This document shows, in pieces, positions 9,942-20,486 of a stretch of DNA of 64,000 bases. The stretch comes from Anisodus tanguticus (Eukaryota > Streptophyta > Magnoliopsida > Solanales > Solanaceae). Below the pieces are notes generated by a model that searched no databases, was not told the origin of the DNA, and saw only the letters and a program-made list of their open reading frames with translations. Within the stretch, counting starts at the first letter, position 1. Each line of letters starts with the position of its first letter. The DNA lies in NCBI GenBank assembly GCA_034509755.1, contig CM067546.1, positions 34,618,383 to 34,682,382 of the forward strand, written 5' to 3'. Made by a program: the position numbers and the translations under genes.

Positions 9942-11698
9942 AAGGGGTACTTTGATTCACTTCGTTAGTATCCAAAATACTAAGGGTAGATCCACTCACG
10001 AGAATAAAACCTCCCCTATTAAAAGAGACGCTGATAGATCGTTTAGTTTGAGGATTAAGTTATTTTAGAATTTTAATTTTGAGATATAATTCTGAGATTA
10101 ATTTATCTCACCTCTAAAGTAACATCCAATTTGATAAAATATTTAAAATTAATTATTCAAATAAAATACAAATTTAATATCAAACTTAATCATAGATATT
10201 TCATTTTATCTATTTGAACTAGAATATACCTCAGAATAGAGAAGTGTAATAAGCTGAGTAGCACAAAGGGAAGGTGAACTTGTGTTGTAAGAAATAAAGA
10301 GTGAGGGAATCGAGAATTTAATTAGGGAGGAGCCAATGGGGCATTTAGCGTATGAGCATATAGTCTTTCCCAGCTGGCAATTCCAAACGAAACACGAGGC
10401 ACCTGTAACGGTCCGAATTTTCCAGCTGTTTCCCATTCACATCATCACTCCTCATTTCTCTCTACCTTACTCACTCCTGCCTCACATTTAGGCTTTAGCC
10501 CTCTTCCCTATCCATAACAAGATATTTTAATCTTCTATATTCTTTTGTTTCTTTATTTTAATTTTCTTTTATTTTTGATTGGTAGAGCTAAAAACGAAGA
10601 TAAAGGTAAAAATTGAGATTGGTTGAACACTTGAATATAATTCAAAGGGTAATGCAAGAATTAAAACTTCGAAATAATCTTACCATGAATAATAATATAA
10701 ATTATTGTTGAAATATGATATATAACTTTTTTTTCTAATTTATGTGATATTTATTTATCTAAAGTCAATTTAATTAATTTTTAAAATTAAATTAAATCTA
10801 TTTAGATATTACCAAATACGAAAAATATTATACGGTGTGATATTTTTTAAAATGTTATTGAAGTTTTCATAATTTAAATATTGAAAAATAAAAAATGACA
10901 TATAAATCAAAACGAAAGAAATATAGCGCAGAAATAATACAAGGGTCATTATGCAAACATTGATTCTTAAAAATATCTCTGGCTTTTTGAATACTACATT
11001 ATTCTCGTGGTGCTATATAAGTACCTTATTCTACTTCTACTTTATACAAAATAACACAAATTCTACCAACATATGTATCATTTTAGTATTAGCAAATACA
11101 AGACCCTCTTTATTTCTAGTTTTAACATTGCATTAGTAAAGTAATATTATCGAATTTGATACGGATATTAATTTTTCTCATTCCTCAAACCAGATAACAA
11201 AGCAATCATTGATACTGTGTATCAACTGATTTAAATTCCCTAAAGATGGACCAAATCTTTTACTTTACATACGAGTTTTGATTAACCTACTAAAACAACT
11301 AAATACACGATAAATGGTTAATACTGGAAAGAAAAAACTGTCGGTTTCACCTAAGATCTTTTGTTATAACTTAAAACACAATTTTTCCCTTTTTAATTTC
11401 AGCTCCAGCTCAGGAATTTCCATTTACGTACCCCAAATTTGGCAGTGAATATTTTGTTTTTGGTACATCATATAAAGTCAAGTAAAATATTTACAGAGTA
11501 CTGCACACGCGGTTAATTTAATTTTGCTCAGCAAACAGCCAAAACACCATAAAAATTTCACATGCACACGCGTGGTAAATACTTTTTTTTTCAAGTAAAA
11601 AAGGGTAAAAATTGGCAGGGACCGAGTTACGCACGTGGGAGAGCTCTGCAGAATTCGCTATGAACAGGTGTAGTAATATGAGAACCACAAACATCGGC
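9942..11698. other. Intergenic, no gene seen
   Basis: AT-rich sequence with short spurious frames only. A pyrimidine-rich stretch at about 10445-10520 resembles a plant 5' leader, but no coding exon follows it. The 3' untranslated region of the minus-strand gene ending at 11699 probably occupies part of the right edge. Confidence 0.45.
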
Positions 11699-12768
11699 TT
11701 AAAAATCGGCGAGTTTCCGGTGGAGCCGATGTTTTGGATCCTGTTTATCAATCTCTTGCAAGTTCCTTACGCTTCGGATCGCTAAAATATCGCCTTTTCC
11801 AATCTCTAACACTCTCTGCAACTCGTCAATATTTGCTGATTCTGTATACACAGCAAAAAAAAATAGAACTCATTAGAACAAACAAATAAGTACTCTCCCC
11901 AATACTTTTTGCTGAGTCAATATGACTAAACTTCAAATTTAAATTATATTAAATTAAAATAATATTTTAAAATTAAAATTTATATATTTAAAAATTATCG
12001 AATAAATATTATTTCTACAAGTTACAATTTTTGTCATATTAATTTAATAAAAAAAAATATTTTAAAATATTAATCAAAGTTCATACCATTTGAATATCTA
12101 GAAATAAAAAGTATTACGTAAATTGAAATTAAATTTTCTCACCTCAATTTATAGAAAAATATATTTTAAAATTCATGCGAATATCAAAAAACAAAAAGTA
12201 TTACATAAATTGAAATAGAGCGTGTGAAACTCATTGGAGACCAAATTTTTGCGTGAAATTGATGAATACCTGAGTATAATGGAACTAAATCTAAAATATA
12301 AATTGAAAAAATCAATTGCTCAACAGCGAAACAGAATGTGCATTATTATATATACCTATAGGCTTAGCGAAGCCTTCAAATCCATGAAATTGAGCTAAAT
12401 CTGAAACAAAAATCATGAAACGAGTTCGTTTTTTTCTCCAAATCACAAGGTATAAATATAAATTAAATGTAGTGTACGGTACCTTTATCAGACGGATTAT
12501 GAGAAGAGAGATAAAGGATAAGGAAGCAAAAAAACGTGAGAACAGGAATAAGGTGAATGTACTTCTCAGCTCTAGACAATGACTTGTTAAGAGCCTTAAT
12601 TGATTTGCGTACTTGTTCATCTTCTTCATTATAGTTGTTAGAGAGCGATGGAGAGGCTTGGTCCGTCGCCGTGACGACGGCGGCGGAGTTGTCTCTGTCG
12701 CCGACGATAACGACTCCATGTGTGTGGTGTAACTTCGATCCCGGTGAGCCAAGTGATTGTCTATGCAT
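11699..12768 (-). CDS. Small single-pass membrane protein, three exons
   Basis: Joining 12483-12768, 12356-12400 and 11699-11841 gives a continuous 157-aa frame. Introns have GT-AG ends: donors AAAG|GTACC and ATAG|GTATA, acceptors TTTCAG and TATACAG; all junctions are phase 1. Residues 1-50 are polar and probably disordered. Residues 51-69 form a basic helix (RKSIKALNKSLSRAEKY), 71-88 a hydrophobic membrane segment (HLIPVLTFFCFLILYL), and 96-157 a conserved-looking soluble tail rich in charged residues. No signal peptide precedes it, so a signal-anchor topology is likely. I do not recognise a named family. The ATG at 12768 opens the frame, and upstream sequence is 5' leader-like (GAGAGAGAGAAACGG). 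Confidence 0.8.
12401..12482 (-). other. Intron 1 of the membrane-protein gene
   Basis: An 82-bp intron beginning GTACCG and ending TTTCAG on the minus strand. Reading through it would add a false tail to exon 1, which explains the 101-aa and 146-aa frames that overlap here. Confidence 0.75.
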
Positions 12769-13289
12769 GTTGTTGGCCGGGCTTACGGAGATTCGAGAAT
12801 GAGAGAGAGAAACGGCGATTGAGAAAGAGTAGAGGTTGGTGGCTGATGAGGTTATTTATTACTTATTAGTCTGGAATTTATTACCAAATACTCCAATATA
12901 CCAAAAAGAAATTATTAGAGTACCAAATTAATGTCATTAAATTTGCCTTTAAATTTGAGAATACACTTGTATAAAAAACAAAATATAATAATAATAAATT
13001 GCATTAAATCCCGTAACTCTAGCAACACAGGTGGAAAGATACCTCCTTATTGCAAAGACACTTTAGTCCCCGATATTTATGAAAATCCTACACAGTAATT
13101 TGTCCTAGTAGGAGTAATATTTTTATTTTGCATTTTAAAGTTTTATTTACAATTTCTTTTTTATTGGAAAGGAGATGCAACATATTTTGAAATATTTAGG
13201 CCCACAAACTAACACAACCCAATCTCATTAGATCAAGACTTATAATTTTTACTTTTTTCCTAAATTTTTTTTCACTTTTTGTGGAAATT

Positions 13290-13913
13290 GGTGTTTGGCC
13301 ATAAAAATTTCAAATATAACTTGAAGTTATATTTGGAATTTAAAAAATACCCCAAACCTTGTTTTCACAATTTTCACTTTTTATTTTTGATCATTGCTTT
13401 TATCTTTCACTTTTCAAAATTTACCTTATATTTTTTATTTTTATAAATTTGACCCGTGGTAAATTCAACTAATGAGTTTCATGATCGAAGGGATATAAAA
13501 GAGGTCGTATGCATCAGTAAACAAGCTCAAATTGTAAATTATGATGATCTTGGTGTCGAAAAACAGCATGGCAAAACAAAATAGGAACTTAATATTTCCT
13601 CGTATAATACATGAGTTGGCATCCTTGTAACCACATGTTAATCAATATGCAAAGTAAATTGATTTGCTGAATGATTTCAGATTGTCTTTATAAGGACACC
13701 GAAAGTTATTATGTTTATTAATTATTTTGGGTGATTTTGCTAGTTTTTAAAGATTGGGGAATAAATCATATTTTATATTTTTTAAGAAAAGTGCATTCCA
13801 ATAACCAAATATCATTTGCAAAAACTATGGCTAAACATAACTCTAACTCCAACTCCAACTTTAAAAATTCAAAAAAAAAATGAAATTGTTTTTTATTTCT
13901 ATGGCCAAACGCC
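13290..13913. mobile_element. MITE-like element with short inverted ends
   Basis: GGTGTTTGGCCATA at 13290-13303 is matched by its inverse, TATGGCCAAACGCC, at 13900-13913. The interior is AT-rich and non-coding, with a small palindrome (ATATAACTTGAAGTTATAT) near the left end. No target duplication was clear. The flanks 12784-13289 and 13914-14363 hold no gene. Confidence 0.45.
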
Positions 13914-14363
13914 TACTTAGATTGAGCTAAAAAGTCTTGATTTTATATGGATTAGAAAATATCTCATCGCAATCCAACTATTATTATGGTTTTGTAATAC
14001 AGTTGCTTGGTTCCATTTTATTTGTGATTCTTTTTCCTATGCGAGACTTTCTATCTTCTTGAATAAATAATCGATCTCTTTTTATTTGAATAGTACATAA
14101 TTTTTGTTATAATAAGTTAAATTAATAATATAAAATAAGAGAACTAAAAGCCATTTAACGAGTAAGAAGAGCAGCAAAAACTTAAAATGATTTGGGGACG
14201 CCACCAATATGTATATGTACACCAATTCAAGTTCCTTCTCCTTTTCCCCCGTTTAAGCTATGATCATAATGATGGTATTCTCTTATGCTATAAAAGAGAG
14301 AGGAGAAGGACCACCATTCTTCCTTTAAAGTGAAAATATACGAGGATATACACGGTATGCAAT

Positions 14364-15751
14364 TGTTGGATATAATTGCAGTACGGAAAGTAAATAAATA
14401 TTACAAGTGTTCGAAAGGATAAACAAACATCCAATATTACAATTGCCGCACGCTTGTTAAGTCTTGAATCTTGAAACCTAAAATCAAGAAACACTAAATC
14501 TGGATTGTTACAAATGTGGCTGAGTCGAGAGATGGCTCTATGTCTTTAAGACAAGATTGTCCCGTATATATCCTTTTACGTTCTAGACAATAGTCTCCCA
14601 AGATAAAATAGCAACTTAACAAATGAGCAAAGGAAACTCAAGTGTTACTTTGAAGAACTTAGAGTAATGAAATGATGTTGGATAGTAGGAAGAAGATTTA
14701 TGTTTTGTTTCTGATTTTCTGTTTTTTGATTCTGTCTAGTCTCAACAATTGAGCCAAAGGCTTCAATATATAGTGCATGGAGGGGACTTATGTTTGAAGC
14801 ATGAAAATGTGGCGTGGAACAATTATCCCTCATCGGTGGAGGAAGGAAGATTTATTCATTTTATAAGTCTCAAAATTGGCTAAGTGTTTGGGACCCCAAG
14901 GGGTAACCCATGTGTTTGAAGGAGGGAGGACCTAGATGTGCTTGGGTTCGAGGCTAAGTCCACACGCGCGCCGCTGCGCGCCCGTCATGTCCAGTCAGGT
15001 TCGGGCTTAGGTCGCGGATCGTGGGCCTTGGGCTTTGGGCTTCTTTTGATATTATCTTTTTGGACCCAAATTGCTTCATATTTATAGTTTGGTCCCTGAA
15101 GTTTCAGGTAAGATAAAATTGGAAAGAGAACTTGCGCCTTTTGGGTTGGTTTTGGAATGTTAAAACTCCTTTAATATGCACATCAATTCAGTCATTTACT
15201 TGGCTGAATAACTCCTCACTAAAGCTCCAATACGTTGCACATTAATTCAGTCATTTACTTGGCTGAATTACTCCTCACTAATTGTCATTATATGGCCATT
15301 AACAATAATTAGTTGGGCAGTTGAGAAGTCCCCTCCATGCACTATATATCGAAGCCTTTGGCTCAATTGTTGAGACTAGACAGAATTGAAAAACAAAAAA
15401 TCAGAAACAAAACAGAAATCTTCTTCATACTACCAGCATCATTTCATTACTCTAAGTTCTTCAAAGTAACACTTGAGTTTTCTTTGCTCATTTGTTAAGT
15501 TGTTGTTTTATCTTGGGAGACTATTTTCCAGAACGTAAAAGGATATATACGGGGCAATCTTGTCTTAAAGACAGAGAGTCATCTCTCGACTCAACCACAG
15601 TTGTAACAATCCAGATTTAGTGTTTCTTGATTTCAGGTTATCAAGATTCAAGACTCAACAAACGTGCGACAATTGTAATATTGGCTGTTTGTTTATCCTT
15701 TCGAACACTTGTAATATTTATTTACTTCCCGTACTACAATTATATCCAACA
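14364..15751. mobile_element. Foldback derivative of the 1.2-kb LTR family
   Basis: Bases 14364-14790 are the 3' half of the LTR in minus orientation. Bases 14793-15751 are the LTR in plus orientation, lacking about its first 190 bp. The two outer arms (14364-14790 and about 15325-15751) are inverted copies of about 430 bp, so both element ends are the same LTR 3' terminus (TGTTGGATAT and ATATCCAACA). The flanks GCAAT and ACAAT match at four of five bases, which could be an imperfect target duplication. No coding capacity is visible. Confidence 0.75.
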
Positions 15752-15798
15752 ACAATACCTTGTGTATATCACGGAAACCCATCACAAGTGAGAAATCG

Positions 15799-16024
15799 TG
15801 ATATACACGGTATACACACCGTGTATATCCCTATTTTGGTAACAAATTATTTTGTATTATTTGTATATAATTAGCATTGTACACTTACCATAATTGTAGG
15901 ATTCTTGTACAATTAGAATAGGATTTTGGGAGTAGAATAGGAATAGGATTTCCATATTATGGAAATTGTAAATTGTATATATACTCTTTCATTAATGAAA
16001 ATAATCAAGAAATTATTTCTTTCA
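15799..16024 (+). repeat. 5' LTR of plus-strand copia element (about 226 bp)
   Basis: The 3' edge is firm: TTTCA is followed directly by a primer-binding-site-like sequence. The 5' edge is placed at TGATATAC by comparison with the minus-strand copy. The shared block TAAATTGTATATATACTC near the 3' end probably contains the promoter TATA box. Confidence 0.65.
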
Positions 16025-16036
16025 TGGTATTAGAAG
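16025..16036 (+). promoter_or_regulatory. Primer binding site (initiator tRNA-Met type)
   Basis: TGGTATTAGAAG directly follows the LTR. The usual copia sequence is TGGTATCAGAGC, complementary to the 3' end of initiator tRNA-Met; the partner copy reads TGGTATCAGAAG. Confidence 0.7.
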
Positions 16037-16157
16037 TCTAGGTTTTTCATACCTCTCCTAATTTCTTTTGCAACCTCCTCGATTTCTGAGCTTCTTCTCG
16101 GTTTTTTGTAGCCCTCTTCTCTTCCAAAATCCCTACTTCGCCTCTTGTTCTTTCGTT

Positions 16158-16994
16158 ATGTCTAAGAATGTGTTTCATCTTGCCCTTACTGTTTCCAACA
16201 TCAAGAACCACATCCCTATTGTTCTTGAAATGGAAAACATCCAGTATGCGACGTGAGCAGAGTAGTTCAAAATTCACGCAATCTCCCATCAAGTCCTCTA
16301 TCACATCATTCCTCCCGCTACCCTTATTCCCGCGAAGGACCCTCAGTTATGGATTACTCTTGATGCTACCGTCCTTCAGTGGATTTATTCCACTATTTCT
16401 ACCGACCTTTTACAGACGATCATTGAGTCGGACACTACGGCTATGGCTACCTGGAATAGATTGCGTGATATATTCCAAGACAACCAATATTCCCGACTCG
16501 TCACCCTTGAGCAAGAATTCTCCCAAGTATGCATGAAAGATTTCCCAAATATTTATGCGTATTGTAAATGGCTCAAGGAGTTGGCAGATCAACTCTCTAA
16601 CGTTGAATCTCCTGTGACCAATAATCGTCTTGTTCTACAAATGGTTGCCGGCCTTTCTGAGGCCTATAATGGCGTTGGGACTCTCCTTCGTCAAAGCAAT
16701 CCGTTTCATCTCTTTTATCAAGCCCGCTCGATGCTCACCTTAGAAGAAGTTGGCTTGGCAAAAAAGGCAGCTACCGGCGCTAGTTCCGTGGCGATGATGA
16801 CTTCGTCCGATAATTCTCATGGCTTAATTAACTATTTGGGTCAAAACTGCAACAACGGTAGCGGCAAAAAGGGTCAAAATTGTAAAAATAATGGCAAAAA
16901 TCATGGCGGCAACAATGGTGGCCGCCGGAACAGTGGTGGCGGCGGCAGTGGCTCTCGGGGCAGTGGGCAGCTGCCTCATTGGGCTCAGCAGTAG
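16158..16994 (+). pseudogene. gag: copia Gag (UBN2-type), plus copy
   Basis: The start ATG at 16158 (MSKNVFHLAL) lies 134 bp after the LTR. The frame meets a TGA and a TAG near 16253-16265 where the partner copy is open, then a frameshift, and continues cleanly from about 16443 to 16994. Recognisable Gag motifs are WNRLRDIFQDN, LEQEFSQV and MVAGLSEAYNG, followed by a Gly/Asn-rich tail. Gag would form the virus-like particle of the retrotransposon. No CCHC knuckle is visible. Confidence 0.75.
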
Positions 16995-17256
16995 GCCCCC
17001 TGGCAGTGGAACTAGGCCAGTGGGCCTTGGCCCAATAGTGGATATTTTTCGTAGAGCCATTACTCGGGAAACTGGGCCCAGTTTCCACAATAGGCCAGGC
17101 CCAATTTCTCGGGTCCATCTTCGGGTGGCAGGTCATTTTATGGGCCGGGGCAACAGGGCGGTGTGCTTGGGCCTCGACCTCCGTAGGCATTCCAGGCAGT
17201 GGACCCCACACCGACTCCGATAGATATTGAGGTTGTGATTGTGTGTCAGACCATGG

Positions 17257-20200
17257 TAAATGAACACCGGTGCCACTTCTCACATAACATCAGACCATGG
17301 TACTTTCTCGTCTTATTTCAATTTGAGCAAAAATCGTGGCATACTTGTTGGTAATGACAACTCAATTCCAATTCATGGTTACGGTCATACTACTTTGTCT
17401 CCTCTCCATCCACCTTTTGTCTTGAAAAATGCTCTTCATGCCCTTAACGTAATTAAAAATTTGATGTTTGTCCGTAAATTAACCACTGATAATTAGATTT
17501 CTGTTCATTTTGATCCTTTTGGGTTTTCTGTGAAGGATCTCAAGACGGGGATACCTCTCATGAGATGTAATAGTAAGGGAGATCTTTATCCTATCACGCC
17601 CGCATCCAGTCTCTCGAGTCCAGTCTTGCCGTCTACCTTTGCAACTCTAGCTCCTTTCTTGTGGCATTTACGTTTGGGTCACCCTGGGTCGTCTATTGTT
17701 TCTTCTTTGCATAAAAATAATTTTATTTCTTGTAAGGGCACGCGTAGTACTCCAATTTGTCATTCTTGTCCTTTAGGAAAACATGGTATATTACCGTTTG
17801 TAGCATCTACTTCTCGTACTTTAATGCCATTTGATATTCTTCATAGCGATTTATGGACATCTCCCATTTTAAGTTCTGTGGGCCATCGTTATTATGATCT
17901 ATTTTTGGATTATTATTCTATTTTTTATGGACCTTTTCGTTAGTGAAAAAATCACAAGTTGTTTCCTCATTTTTAAAATTTAGAGCATTCGTCCGCACCC
18001 AATCACAAGTTTTTTCCTCAATGTGATAATGGCAAAGAATATGACAATAGGTTGTTTCGGGATTTTTGTGATACTAATAACATCGTTTTTCGTTTCTCTT
18101 GTCCTCATACTTCCTCACAAAATGGGAAAGCCGAACGAAAAAATCGTATCATTAATAATATTGTCCGAACTTTATTAGTCCATGCTTCCGTACCCCCTTT
18201 CCTTTTGGCATCATGCTCTACAAATGGCTACTTATCTTCTTAACATTTTTCCTACCAAAGGGTTGGCATATGTGTCTCCTCTTAAAGTCCTCTATAATAA
18301 AGATCCTTCGTATTCCCATCTTAGGGTCTTTGGGTGTTTATTCTATCTGTTTTTCCCGTCAACTACTATTAACAAACTTCAAGCCCGGTCTACCGCTTGT
18401 GTGTTTTTGGGTTATCCATCTAATCATCATGATTACAAATATTTTGATTTATCCTCTAATAAAATCATCATTAGTCGCCATGTTATTTTTTATGAAATCC
18501 AATTTCTATTCTCTCTCCCAAATAAAATGAGACAGTGACAGTATTGATTCTTGACTCAAAATTTTGGGATAATTTTTGGAATTTGATTTTTTGGGATCAT
18601 GTTGATCACTAATTGATCACAAATGACTTGATTACAAAATATGACAGGCGGGTACAGACATGTATTGGTGGGTGACGGATATCCACTTGGGTGGTGGAAC
18701 GGGTGTGGATTTAGGAATATACCATCCTAGGCGGGTATGGATGTTGAAAATTGTACCCGCCCCGCCCAATTGCCATCCCTAACCACATCCCACTATTTCC
18801 AGTATTGTTTCTGCCCCAGTTTCGGTAGTTGGGCCGGTTGCCCAGCCCAATACCGACACTATTCCAACTTCGGTTCCTGCTTCTGCCTCGGCTACGGTTT
18901 CGGTATTAGGCCAGCAGGCCCACTGCCTACTGGCCAGCCTGTCTCCCATCTGAGTCCCTCCCAAAATCCACCCAATTCTCCACCGAGTCATAGATCGGTC
19001 ACTCGTAGTCAACGGGGTATTTTTAAACCGAAAAGACATTTTAATTTAAATTCTATTGTTCTTAAATCCCCCTACCCCATAACACAGTGTCCGCCTTAAA
19101 TGACCCGAATTGGAAATTGGCTATGAACGACGAATATGATGCTCTTATTGATAATAAGACGTGGGAGTTGGTACCCCGTCCTTCTAGTGTTAATATTATT
19201 CGGTCTATGTGTATTTTTACTCATAAGGATAATTTTGATGATTCTTTTACGAGGCATAAGGCTCGTCTTGTAGGTGATGGTAAGACTCAGCAAGTTGGTG
19301 TGGATTATGGTGAGACATTTAGTCCGATGGTCAAACCGGCTACCATTCGCATTATTCTCAGTCTGGCTCTTTCGAAAGCTTGGCCCATTCATCAGTTAGA
19401 TGTGAAAAATGATTTCTTACATGATGATCTTAAGGAGACAGTTTACATGCATCAACCCTTGGGTTTTTGAGACCCCAAATATCCTCATCATGTATGTTTA
19501 TTGAAGAAGTCCTTGTATGGGCTTAAGTAGGCCCTACGAGCTTGGTATAAGAGATTTGCAGACTATGTTTCATCTATTGGGTTTTCACACAGCAGCTCTG
19601 ATAATTCATTGTTCATATATATCGTAGTACTTCCCTAGCTTATATATTGTTATATGTGGATAATATTATCTTGACTGCCTCTTTTGATGTGTTGCGAAAA
19701 TCTGTCACGACAATGCTCAGTTCTAGGTTTGCTATGAAAGACTTGGGGCCCTTGAGTTACTTTTTTGGGCTTGTTGTCACTCGTCATGTAGGTGGGTTAT
19801 TCTTATCCTAACGGAAGTATGCAGCTGAGATCATTCAGCGAGCTGGTATGTCCTCGTGCAAGTCTGATTCCACTCCAGTTGATACTAAACCCCAGTTGGG
19901 TGCTGCGACTGGCTCACCTTACGAGGATCTCACTCACTATCGCAGTGTTGCTGGATCTCTACAGTATCTCACTTTCACGAGACCAGATATTACGTATATC
20001 GTACATCATGTGTGTTTGTTTATGCATGATCCTGGGGTGGAGCACATGAATGCGCTCAAATGCATTATCAGATACTTCCATGGGATACTTGACTATGGCT
20101 TGCATTTATATCCATCTTCGGGCTCTACAATTGTCTCGTATACCGATGTTGATTGGGGTGGCTGTCCAGATACCAGACGCTCCACGTCAAGTTATTGCAT

Positions 20201-20470
20201 GTTTCTTGGTGATAATTTGGTCTCGTGGTCTGCCAAACGACAAGCTACCTTATCACGCTCCAGTGCCGAGGCCGAGTATCGAGGGGTAGTCAATGTGGTT
20301 TCTAAATCATGTTGGTTACGTAATCTTCTCTTGGAGCTTCACTTTCCCATTAAAAAAGCTACCTTGGTATATTATGATAATATTAGTGTTGTTTATCTTT
20401 CAAGGAATCCGGTTTAACACCAACACACTAAACATATTGAGATGGATATCCATTTTGTTCGCGAAAAGGT
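17257..20470 (+). pseudogene. pol: copia Pol (PR-INT-RT-RNH), plus copy, broken
   Basis: Protease (17260-17496) reads MNTGATSH, with Asn where the catalytic Asp is expected, preceded by a TAA. The integrase zinc-binding region (WHLRLGHPG, then C-x-x-C near 17760) and the core start at 17530-17943, and the rest continues frameshifted to 18540. The reverse transcriptase starts at 19087; its QLDVKNDFLH motif is present, but a TGA follows the QPLGF motif and the YVDD box reads YVDN near 19660. RNase H (about 19848-20417) keeps the SYTDVDWGG and SSAEAEYRG motifs. Many lesions rule out function. Confidence 0.85.
18505..18783. mobile_element. hAT-like remnant inside the copia element
   Basis: The minus-strand partner has coding sequence where this copy has foreign DNA. 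The right end reads CCCGCCCAATTGCCATCCCTA, whose inverse (TAGGGATGGCAA) is a typical plant hAT terminus. A matching left terminus and an 8-bp duplication were not found, so it is probably truncated on the left. Confidence 0.45.
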
Positions 20471-20486
20471 AGCTCGTGGACAAGTA

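Larger units (their letters stand above)
15799..20486 (+). mobile_element. Ty1/copia element, 5' LTR to RNase H, no 3' LTR
   Basis: The order is 5' LTR, primer binding site, gag, protease, integrase, reverse transcriptase, RNase H, which is the copia order. The element stops shortly after RNase H, at the junction with an inverted copy of the same family. All coding parts have stops or frameshifts. A hAT-like remnant interrupts it at about 18505-18783. The left end overlaps a small palindrome (GATATACACGGT and its inverse at 15800-15829). Confidence 0.85.

Noticed and set aside
12312..12752. 146-aa frame overlapping exon 1 of the membrane-protein gene
   Set aside because: It is an out-of-frame reading through exon 1, intron 1 and exon 2; the spliced frame explains the region better.
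16828..17283. 151-aa antisense frame over copia Gag and protease
   Set aside because: It mirrors the Gly/Asn-rich coding strand and has no features of its own.
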